A stretch of 64,000 bases of DNA from Dastarcus helophoroides (Eukaryota; Arthropoda; Insecta; Coleoptera; Bothrideridae). The position numbers and the translations under genes were made by a program. The notes under the pieces are model-generated. The model had not been told where the DNA came from, did no database searches, and saw only the letters and a program-made list of their open reading frames with translations. Of this stretch, positions 52,412-62,850 are shown one piece after another (position 1 is the stretch's first letter; each line of letters starts with the position of its first letter). The stretch covers positions 29,376,626-29,440,625 of the forward strand of contig CM053327.1 of the NCBI GenBank assembly GCA_028583605.1, in the 5' to 3' direction.

Positions 52412-55005
52412 CAGTGCTTCAAACCGGTACTGAACCAAAAACCGGAAACCGAAAGAAACCGCTATTTTTGTAGGAACGAAAACCGAAATAGAACCAAAAA
52501 AAAATAACGGTTTATTTCGGTTCGTTAAATTTGTAAGTTCTTATTGTAAAATAATTGTTACTTTACCCCAAAGTTTGGGATTTTTTTAGAACTTCCCTTT
52601 TCAAAATTTTACACAAATTCATGCAACTTTTATCTCAAAATTACGAGTTTCTTTTAAAGTACATATTTTTGAAAGTTCAATTAGAAACTTAAAATTTCCA
52701 CTCTTTCTAAGAAAATGTTGATTTTATTCTCCAAATTTCAAACCAAATTGAATTTTAAGTTGTATAACTTGAATATTCTTTTTTCGAAATTTTCAACTCT
52801 TTTTTGAAATTTAGACGTTTTTCTCGAAATATTTCTTTTTTTTCCTATAATTTCGAATTTAAAATAAAAATTTTATGTGCTCTTATAAATAGGACTCAAG
52901 CAGTGGAGTCTTTTTAATTGAAGCCCAGTTTCCTGGCAATTTTATTTGCAAATTCGAATTTTTCCGAAAATTCCAACTTTTCTTCAGAACAAACACTCAA
53001 AATTTGTTTTTTTTTTCTCAAACTTACATTTTTCCTTTATCTGATACCCCTATTTTTGAAGATATTAATAAAAATTTCGACTTTTCTTCAATTTTTTCCC
53101 TCAAATTTCACTTTAATTTAAATATGCCAAATTTTTTCTCGAATTTTCAAATTCTATGATTTTTTACGATGTCGACTTCATAAAACTTCCCAAAATTCCT
53201 GGATTTCGTTTTTTTTTCTCAAAATTTGCGATAAAATGTCACTATTTTTAATTTTTCCTAGAAATTGGGAATTTCAGTCAAAATTTCAAGAGAAAAATAC
53301 AACCTTTATATTCCAATTTAAAGCTGAGATCTTGAAATTGAAGTCGAAATTTTGAGGTTAAATTGAAACGATGACACGTTAGAAAATGTCTGATTTAAAC
53401 TTCCAATTTTTATCTGGTTTTGTTTATGCTATATTTGACTTTTTTTTTAATTTCGACTTTAGCCTCGAAGCTGAGATATTTTGTTCAGATTGTTTTGAAT
53501 TTAAGCAGCTTCAAAATCAAAAATTAATTAAGTCTTAAATTCGTTTTGCAGAATTCGTTCAAAATTTAAAAATTGGAAAATTAGATTCTTCAGCAAAATT
53601 AAAAAATTTCTGGAACGGGCAAATTTTAAAAAAATCTCAGTTTTCAAAAAAGATCAAAGCTTTGACACATTGTCAAAAGTTGGACCAAGGTCAAAAATTT
53701 TAAAAATCAGGGTAGAAGTTTTTAAAAGTCAATTTTTCGACATCATTAAATTTAAAAATGATCGAAATTATGTGCAAAGATTTTCAAAAAATACTGAATT
53801 TAGTAAATTAATCAAAATTCTACAGAATGTCAAACTGAAAAGTCTTGCGATTAATAAAATAAATATACATTTGAAAAAAGTGAAAGCTAAAAAAAAAGAA
53901 CATTTAAATTTCAAAGTTTTTAAAATATAAAGACGAGATGCTTTAAAGAAGTCAAAAAATGTTTATAAATTTTCAATAAAAATCGGAGGCAGACTTTTCA
54001 AAAAGTAATCATTTTTTAAAAGTCAGATTTTGCGAAAAAGTAAATATTGAAAAAATTTGAATTAAAAAACAAACACTCGAGAGGGTCGATATTTGCAAAA
54101 AGTTAAAACTTTCAAAAAATTCAAATTTTGAAAAAGAATTGAAATGTTTTGAAAAAATCGAATTTAAAATTAGTTAGATTTGCAAAAAAAAAGATGAAAT
54201 ATTGAGTCGAAGTTTCTGATATTTACAAAAATAAGGCCAAACATTCAAACTTCAAGGTCAATTCCAAATATTCAAAAAAATTTGAGATTTTCAAAAATTA
54301 ATATCTTTAACAAGAACCAAAGTTATAAAAGTAAAACGTTAAAAAAATCAAAATCAACCAAATAAACAGAATTCTGAGAAATTTGGAACATTCAAAAAAT
54401 CAAAATTTTAAAAAAGTCGAAATTTTCAAAATCAAGTTAAAATTTTGAAAATTTGTAAGTCGAACGAGAAAAGATTGACTTTGTGAAAAAGTGGGTTTTT
54501 ATTGTCGAAATTTACGAAATAAGTCAAAATTTTCGAAATAAGTCAAAATTTTCAATAAAAATTTAATTCTTCAGAAAAGTCGAAACTTTCAAAAAGTATA
54601 TAACCAAAGGATCCTTTCTCTTTTTTCACCTAAGCGAAAGCGCGGGTATCAGCTAATTTTTTTAATAAAGTTCGAGGTATTTTTGAAGTTTGAACTCAAA
54701 ATGAACACAGAATCCAGAGTTTTAGCGTAAAATTTTTAAACTAGATAAATCGAGAAATATTTTCTTCAAATTTTAAGCATAACCAGAGTATTTATACGGT
54801 GTAATATTTAAAAAAAAAGAGAGAGATCGTTTCCTGAATTGTTAGAAAATCAATTTAAATAAAAAAATTTAAGAAATGTCACCCTTGACTGAACGGAAAA
54901 CCGGAAAAAACCGCTATTTTTGTCGGAACGAAAATCGGATATGATTTTTTTTTCCGGAACGAGAACCGAAAACCGAAACGAAAAAAATAGTGGTTCGATG
55001 CCTTG
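52412..55005. mobile_element. hAT-like non-autonomous element with perfect 8-bp duplication
   Basis: Starts CAGTGCTTCAAACCGGTACT and ends GTGGTTCGATGCCTTG. The flanking 8-bp repeat GTAAATAT is exact (52404-52411 and 55006-55013). Both subterminal regions carry ACCGCTATTTTTGT-GGAACG in the same orientation, plus many CCGAAA motifs. The interior is low-complexity: T-rich on the + strand to about 53300, A-rich from about 53640. No transposase. Confidence 0.93.
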
Positions 55006-55013
55006 GTAAATAT

Positions 55014-56619
55014 TATCTTTATTAAGAAAAAGTTCTTTTGTATCGAAAACGCTATAATACAATTGACTTGGTGCAAAATTACCTAAAATAGAAGTGTTTT
55101 TATAAGAAATCGCATTTCTCAATAATAGAGCAAACAACAACGGACGGAGGCACACACTGGTGTTAATGCTGTAAGAATCTCAAAAGTATTGGACACCCAA
55201 TACGATTTGAAGTGTTTTATGAATCACTTTGAATTATTTATTAATTAACTACAGAAAAATCAATCGATTTATTGGAAACTCTATTTACTCTTCAGTTGTT
55301 TTTAAATAACCTTCGTTCTCCGAAAAATTCGGACTAAAAATATCAAGTTATGAATATGCCAAGGAAGAAAGTCGATGCATAAAACCAATTTGTCAACCCG
55401 CTTAGAATTGAAATGGGCTTCCTATTAGTAAAGTTAATACCGAGATGAAGTGTTTTGTCCGAACACTTCTAACGAACCGCCCCTTGTTTGGTAACATAAC
55501 TGTGCTCATTAGTATTGGCTTTTCTGCCTTGGCTTACCTGATATTTTAACATAACAGATAAGGTCCGGCCCTTTTACAAAATATTTCACTTTTAGAATCC
55601 TTTCAACCGGTAGCCACTACCGGATTAAGGTTTTAACTCGAATTTGTTCTCTAAAAATAACCGAACATTTACGTATATGTTTTTTGAAACCTGTAGGTAC
55701 CTAAGTATTTTAAGCAAACCCCAGCAATAATAAAATATAATTGTTGATTTTATTGCACACCCTATATGGTGTGTTTAATGGATTGTTCGTGTGTTTTTAG
55801 TTTTGTTTTCCACAACTGCTAGGAGTTCGCCGAATAGATCATATTTTCATTGTATCTTTCATAATAAAAGCAGGTCTCATGGGAACGTAGCACTGATTCC
55901 CACAAATAAATGCGGGCCTTCCCGTTTCCGCAAACCCTGAGTACTTTTAAATCTGTCGAGTGGCTTACAGTAACACTTCACACGCTGTGTGGTATAACCG
56001 CAAAACATTTAAGGTCCTGTGCTTTGACCTTTGATGAATATAGAGTCCTTTAGGAAGGATATATCGTATTATCAATGTACATACTTCCTTTTCTGTAGAC
56101 CGCTGTTTAACGAATAAAAAGAGGTTAAAAAGTTTCCATGATTTTACTTGAAATCTGATGACGACATAACAATTTTTTTTCAATGATGTTCCCAACTTTT
56201 ATGGGTTGTTTTTTGGATATCCAATATTTAATTAGAAAAAAACTCGAGATTTGTACACTAGCTGACCTCAACGACTTTGCCTGCGCAAGGTCCAATAACG
56301 TCATAATTCAAAATTAAATAATTTTTCATTTGATTTTAACAGAATATTAAATTTAAAATTTGGCGCTTCTTATTCTAATACCTGCTAGAATTGTAGGTGG
56401 CGTGCAATAATATATCAGCTGCTGAGAGTTAATTTCGAAAATTTCAATATTTCTCTGTAAATAATACGTTAGAATTCTATTTTTTTTAATACATATCAAA
56501 TATCTTCCTTTTATTTAATTATTTTTTTCCAGAATTTTTAAATTAAACTTAGCATTTTTCAACTCAAAATCGTAAGGAATATTTTTATTTAAAAGATTTT
56601 TAGTCTCCAGTTCTTTGAG
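55014..56619. other. Non-coding DNA
   Basis: Less repetitive than the surroundings, with no open frame showing family features. Nothing further is recognised. Confidence 0.5.
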
Positions 56620-56853
56620 AATCGAAATACAAATCTTGTTTCCTGAAACTAAGAAAGATTAAAAAACACTACAAAGGTGCCTCTAACGCGTTTCGATAGC
56701 CAAGTAATCATCTTTAGATAGATACTCACACTCACACTCAGCATCTCTCTGAAAATGATAGCTTGGCTATTGAAACCCGTTAGAGTAACTATTGTTGGGT
56801 TTTTAAATCTTTCTTAGTTTCAGGGGACAAGATTTGTATTTCAGCCAGTTTAA
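56620..56853. mobile_element. FB-A palindromic element
   Basis: Both arms are present with the spacer CTCACACTCACACTCAGCAT at the centre, as in 12170-12416. The right hairpin is CTGAAAATGATAGCTTGGCT then ATTGAAACC. Flanks share CCAGTT. Confidence 0.85.
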
Positions 56854-56879
56854 ACTGCAAGTTGCCTTCAGATTTCCAA

Positions 56880-56985
56880 AAAAAGCTATCATCTTCAGCG
56901 AATATCTCTCTGAAGATGATAGATTGGCTATCGAAACGCGTTAGAGCAAACTTTGTTGTGTTTCTTAATTAGTTTTAGCCCACCA
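56880..56985. mobile_element. FB-A centre and partial right arm
   Basis: AAGCTATCATCTTCAGCGAA, then CTCTCTGAAGATGATAGATT, GGCTATCGAAACGCGTTAGA and the beginning of the right arm; then directly CCCACC. The left arm has only its innermost 20 bp. Confidence 0.75.
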
Positions 56986-56999
56986 AAAAAAAGTTCTAT

Positions 57000-58250
57000 A
57001 AAAAGTTTGGATTTTTTTTCTAAAAACTGCGAGTTCCATATTCAAAAATTTTAATCTCAAAATTGATAAATTTGTTGGTGAAATTTTGAGGGTTTTCTCG
57101 AAATTTTATTTCTCGCAAACTTTTATCTTGAGAGGTTTTCAAAAGTTTCAGTTTTAGAATCATTTTTTTTACATTTCCACATAGTATGCCTTTTAGCAAT
57201 AATATTTCGACATGTTTCATGCAATTTTGAGATTTTGGCAAAAATTTTGCAACCTTAGATTTTGACTTCTAAAAATTTGAAATGTAAACTCGATATTTAA
57301 AAATGTCTTAGGTTTTAACCAGAAATTTGACTACAAAGTCCGTAATCAAAATTATAATTTCGAGAAAATTTCGAAAAAGAATTGTTTCTTTGATTTCAAA
57401 GTTGAATTTCGGTAAACACCCTAATAAAATTAGAGGTAAGCTGGAAATGTTTAGAAATTGATCAAAACTTATAAGAAAAAGTCGAGATTTAAATACATCT
57501 ATTAAAAGCTGTATGCAGACCATTTAAGCCCAAAGCTTTGTGGTTTTTTTCCATTCTTTTGGATTTTTCGCTTTTGTCCTCTAGCCTTGGATCTGTCTCT
57601 CTGCCAATATTCTCCTATTGTTATAACCATCGTTTCCTTGGTCTTCTTTTTTCTTTTTGCCTTTTTAAATAAAAATGTTTGGATATTTCACGTTTTAATC
57701 GGTAATTAAATAAAAATTGATATTCTAAAAAAGACTCGCTATTTAAAAAGTAAACTAGAAATGTTTCAATAAGTCAACATCTTCAGAAAGTCGAATTAAA
57801 AAAAAGGTCGAATTATTCGCAAACAAACATCGAAGTTTTCAGAAAGCCGAAGTTTCACTAAAAATTTGAGATATTGAATAAGTCATTAACTTTAAAGAAG
57901 TCAACATTTCCAAAAAAAAGGTCGAATTTTACAAAATAAAACAATAAAGTCGAAATTTTGAGAAACACTGAAAATTTTGAAACATTGAAATACAAATCTT
58001 GTCCCCTGAAACCAAGAAAAATTAAAAAACACAACAAAAGCTGCAACCTTTTTTGTGTTTTTCAATTTTTCTTGGTTTCGGGGGGCAAGATTTGTATTTC
58101 AATTTTTGAAGATAACCCAGGACCAGTCCGTTCCACCAAAAAAAGAAAAATTTTGAAAGATCCAAGTTAAAAAAATTGGACATTTTGAAAAGGGGTCGAT
58201 GTTTTTAAAGAAAATGACATTTTATTAAATATATAAATTCCTAAAATCAA
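57000..58250. repeat. Low-complexity AT-rich tract
   Basis: Variants of GAAATTTTGA on the + strand (T-rich orientation to about 57250, then A-rich). A less repetitive patch at 57540-57660 is CT-rich. FB-A lies at 57983-58144. Confidence 0.75.
57983..58144. mobile_element. FB-A copy lacking the hairpin
   Basis: ATTGAAATACAAATCTTGTC ... CAACAAAAGCTGCAACCTTT ... GGCAAGATTTGTATTTCAA ... GGACCAGTCCGTTCCACC. Flanks GAAAATTTTGAAA (57970-57982) and GAAAAATTTTGAAA (58145-58158) look like a target duplication, but the low-complexity context weakens this. Confidence 0.85.
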
Positions 58251-61200
58251 ATTTATTAATATTTTCAAAAAAGGAGATAGTTTGGGAGAAAGTCTAAATT
58301 CTCAAAAAAAAAATTGGAATTTCAAAAAATAAGAATGTTTAAATAAGAATTTTTTTTTAAAGTTTAAAAAAAGTTAAAATTTCTTGAAAATAAAAGGTCT
58401 CAATTTTGATTTTTTTACAAAAACGTCGTTTTTAAAAAAGTAGGAGTTTTCCAAAAAAAACCTAAATATTTCTGAACTTCAGAATATCTAAAAACAGTTG
58501 ACATCTTGAAAAAAAAACGATATTTCCATTTTTTCACTCATTCAATTTTTTAAAACGAATTCATAAAAAAGTCGAAATTTTGATAAAAAAATCCAAATTT
58601 TGTAAAAGATTGAAATCAAGAAAAAGTGATAATTTTGAAAAGAGGTCAAAATTATCTAAGTGACAACATCTTCAAATAATGACAATGTTTTCAAAAAATG
58701 CCAAGATTTTGAAAAAACAGTTGAAATTGTCAAAATCTAAATTGCTGATTTCTTCACAAAGTATGGAAATTGGGACAAAAGATCGAATTTGTCAAAAAGT
58801 CGAAATTTTGAAAAAGCTAAATTTTCAAAAAAATCGATATTTGCAAAAACTTGAAATTTTAAAAAAGTTGGTATTTTAAAGAAAAGAGTCTAATTTTCAA
58901 AAAGTAGACATTTTGAAATAACATTAAAATTTCCTAAAAAAGCGTAACTTCGAGAATGTTGAAAAAAATGACAAATTTCGACAAAATGTCTTTAAAAAAA
59001 AGTCGCGATTCCCAATTTCTTAAATAATACATTTCAGAACGTCAAGGTTTCTAAAAACTGTTAAAATCTTAAAAAAACTCGAAATTTTCACAAAAAAATT
59101 GAATTTTTCAAAACGAATTCGTAAAAAGTCAAAATTTTGATAATAGTCAAATTTTTGAAAAAGATCGTAATCAAGAAAAAGTGATAATTTTGAAAAAAAG
59201 CTAAAATAATTAAAAAGTGACAACATTTTCAAATAATGACCATATTTCCAAAAAAATCCAACATTTTGGAAACTGTTGAAATTGTCAAAATCTAAAGTGC
59301 TGACTTCTTCACAAAATGTAGAAAATTTGACAAAAGATTAAAGTAGTCTAAAAATCGAAATTTTGAAAAGGCCAAATTTTCAAAATAGTCTATATTGGCA
59401 AAAAACTTGAAATTTTGAAAGAAGTTGATATTTTGAAGGAAAGAGTCCAATTTTCAAAAAGTAGAGAGTTTGAAGAAACATCAAAATTTCCGAAAAAAGC
59501 GTAACTTCGAGAATGTCGAAAAAAAAGTTAAAATTTCGACAAAATGTCTTCAAAAATAAAAAAAGTCGCGATTCCGATTTTGTTTAAATTAAAACATTTT
59601 AGAAGGTCAAGATTTCTAAAAACAGTTGAAACCTTGAGAAAACTCGAAATATTCACAAAAAAATTAAATGTTTCAAGACGAATTCATAAAAAAGTCGAAA
59701 TTTAGAAAAATAATCAATATTTTGTTAAAGATCGAAATCATGAAAAAGTGATAATTTTGAAAAAAGATCAAAATTCTCCAAGTGTCAACATTTTCAAATA
59801 AGGACAATGTTTTCAAAAAATGCCAACTTTTTGAAAAAACAGTTGAAATTGTTAAAATCTAAATTACTGATTTCTTCACAAAATGTGGAAATTTTGACAA
59901 AAGATCGAAATTGTCAAAAAATAGAAATTTTAAAAAAGCCAAATTTTCAAAAAAGTCGATATTTGCAAAAAACTTTAAATTTCGAAAGAAGTTATATTTC
60001 GAAGGAAGGAGTCATGTTTTCAAAAAGCAGACATTTTGAAAAAACATCAAAATTTCCTACAAAATCGCAACTTCGAGAAATGTCGAAAAAAAAAAGTTAA
60101 AATTTCGTCAAAATGTCTTCAAAAAAAAAGGTCGCGATTCCGATTTTTTTTTTAATTAAAACATTTCAGAACGTCAAGATTTCTAGAAACAGTTGAAATC
60201 TTCAAAAAGCTCGAAATTTTTACAAAAAAAACTGAATTTTTTAAAACAATATCATAAAAAAGTCGAAATTAATAGCCAAAATTTTAAAAAAGTTCGAAAT
60301 CAAGAAAAAATGATAATGTTGAAAAGAGGTCAAAATTTTCTAAGTGATAACATTTTCAAATAATGACAATGTTTTCAAAAAATGACAACATTTAAAAAAA
60401 AGGTTGAAATTGTCAAAATCTAAATTGCTGATCTCTTCACAAAATGTGGAAATTTTGACAAAATGCCAAAATGTCAAAATGTCAAAAAAACGAGATTTTA
60501 AAGGGCCAAATTTTAAAAAAGTCGATATTTGCAAAAAATTTGAAATTTTAAAAGAAATTGATATTTAGAGGAAAAGAGTCTAATTTTCCAAAACCAGACC
60601 TTTTGAACCAACATCAAAACTTTCAAAACAAAGCGCAACTTGGGGAAAAGGCGAGAAAAAAAGTTAAAATTTCGATAAAATGTCTTCAAAAAAAGGTCGC
60701 GAGTCGGAATTTTTTAAGTTATAACATTTTAGAACGTCAAGATTCTAAATATAGTTGACATCTTGAAAAAACTCGGAAATTTTCACAAAAAAACTGAATT
60801 TTTCAAAACTAATTCATAAAAAAGTCGCAATTTTGAGAAATAGTCAAAATTTTGAAACAAATCGAAATCAAGAAAAAGTGATAATTTTGAAAAAAGATCA
60901 AAATTCTCCGAGTGACAACATTTTAAAATAATTTTCAAATAATGACAATGTTTCTGAAAAATTCCAACATTTAGAAAAAACAGTGTAAATTGTCAAAATC
61001 TAAATTGCTGATTTCTTCACAAAATGTAAAAATTTTAACAAATGATCGAAATTGTCAGTAAATTATAATTTTGAAAAAGCCAAATTTTCAAAAAAATTGA
61101 TATTTTCGAAACACCTGAAATTTTGAAAGAAGTTGATATTTTGAAGGAAAGAGTATCATTTTCAAAAAATTGGCATTTTGAAAAAATAACAAAATTACCG

Positions 61201-62100
61201 AACAATGCGCAACTTCGAGAATTGTCGAAAAAAAGGTTAAAAGTTCGACAAAATGTCTTCAAAATAAAAAATCGCGATTCCCAATTTTTTTTTAATTAAA
61301 AATTTCAGAGCATCAAGATTTCTAAAAACCGTTAAAAATTAGAAAAAACTCAAAATTCTTACAAAAAAAGTTGAATTTTTCAAAACGAATTTATAAAAAG
61401 TCGAAATTTTGAGAAATAGTCAAAATTTTGAAAAAGATCTAAATCAAGAAAAAGGGATAATTTTGAAAAAAGGTCAAAATAGTCAAAAAGAGACAACATT
61501 TTCAAGTAATGACAATTTTTTTTGTTTTATGGTGGAAAGGATTGATCCTTGGTTATCTTTAAAAATTGAAATACAAATATCGTCCCCTGAAACCAAGAAA
61601 GACTAAAAAACACAACAAAGGTTGCTCTAACGCGTTTCGATAGCCAAGCTATCATCTTCAGATAGATACTGAAGATACTGATCTCTCTGAAGATGATAGC
61701 TTGGCTTTCGAAACACGTTAATGCAACCTTTGTTGTGTTTTTTAATCTTTCTTAATTTTAGGGGACAAGATTTGTATTTCAATGACAATATTTTCAAAAA
61801 ATGCCAACATTTTGAAAACAGTTGAAATTGTCAAAATTTAAATTGCTGACTTTTTCACAAAATGTAAAAATGTGGACAAAAGATCAAAATTGTCAAAAAG
61901 TCGAAATTTTGAAAAAGACAAATTTTCAAAAAAGTCGATGTTTGCAAAAAACTTAAAATTTTGAAAGAAGTTATATTTTGAAGGAAAGAGTCTAATATTC
62001 AAAAAGTAGACATTTTGGAAAAACGTCAACATTTCCGAAAAAAGCACAACATCGAGAAATGTCGAAATATTAAAAAAAACCAAAGATGTACAAATTTTTC
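58250..62100. repeat. About 565-bp tandem array, at least six units
   Basis: The anchor CTAAATTGCTGATTTCTTCA or a variant occurs at 58737, 59292, 59859, 60420, 61000 and 61839. Spacings are 555, 567, 561, 580 and 839; the last minus a 264-bp FB-A insertion is 575. Each unit also has ACAATGTTTTCAAAAAATG, a GTCGCGATTC block and AGAACGTCAAG. A-rich on the + strand; frames inside are Lys/Ile-rich translations of the repeat. Confidence 0.9.
61517..61780. mobile_element. FB-A in tandem array, empty site visible
   Basis: Full palindrome with both hairpins. Flanks AATGACAAT at 61508-61516 and 61781-61789. Sister array units (for example 59234 and 60360) carry a single ATAATGACAATGTTTTCAAA at the equivalent place, giving the pre-insertion sequence. 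The run of T after the left duplication belongs to the insertion. Confidence 0.93.
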
Positions 62101-62418
62101 AAATTTTCAAAAATAGTCACGCTTTACAAAAAAAAGTCAAAGTTTGGAGAATAATAGAAAACTGAAAACAAAAATCGTAATTTGCATAAATATGTTACAA
62201 TTTTGAAGAAAGTCAAAATTTTGAAAGTGAAAATTTTGAAGGAAGTCAAAATTTTGGAATTGAAAATTTTGAGAATGCTTAAAATTTTCATCAAAATTTT
62301 GAAAGAAATCAATATTTTTGTGAATCAAATTTTTGAAATAAGTCAAGATTTTGAGAAATCTGTAAAGATCAATAAATAGTAAAAATCCAATGGATATTTT
62401 AACTTTGATAAAAATTAA
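62101..62418. repeat. Low-complexity AT-rich tract
   Basis: GAAAATTTTGAAGGAAGTCA-type text, without the 565-bp order. Confidence 0.7.
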
Positions 62419-62644
62419 TCTTGAAACACAGAACTTGTCCCCTGAAATCAAGAAAGATTAAAAATCACAACAAACGTGCTCTAACGCGTTTCGACAGCCA
62501 AGCTGTCATCTTCAGAGAGATACTCTCTGAAGATGACGCGTAAGAGCAACGTTTGTTGTGTTTTTTAATCTTTCTTGGTTTCAGGGGACATGTTCTGTAT
62601 TTCAATTTTTGAAGACAACCAAAGACCAGTTCGTTCCACCAAAC
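62419..62644. mobile_element. FB-A palindromic element with 9-bp duplication
   Basis: Belongs to the variant with GAACTTGTCCCC arms and the GACAGC/GCTGTC hairpin. Flanks AAAAATTAA (62410-62418 and 62645-62653). The right hairpin is partly deleted (CTGAAGATGACGCGTAAGAG). Confidence 0.85.
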
Positions 62645-62704
62645 AAAAATTAAACTACAACTTTCAGTTCTTTGGAGAATTTTCATTGGTGGTAAAAATA
62701 CACT

Positions 62705-62710
62705 TTAATT
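62705..62710 (-). terminator. Candidate polyadenylation signal of the hexosaminidase
   Basis: ATTAAA on the minus strand, about 140 bp after the stop codon. A common variant hexamer; no transcript data. Confidence 0.3.
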
Positions 62711-62850
62711 AAATATTTAAATGTGAATTAATACGAGTACCACCAAAATGCAGCTTCATTTTCTATTACGTGTCTTGATCATCGATTTGATAAGTTTACG
62801 TCCCAAGTATATTCTCACTTCAAACTGTAACATCCAAATGCATCACGTGT

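Noticed and set aside
58679..60100. Several Lys-rich open frames of 65-100 codons
   Set aside because: They are translations of tandem units of the 565-bp array; the same text is broken by stops in sister units.
6470..62644. Canonical active hammerhead ribozyme in FB-A
   Set aside because: An unpaired base separates CUGANGA from the stem, and no convincing stem III or cleavage triplet could be drawn; it is kept only as a resemblance.
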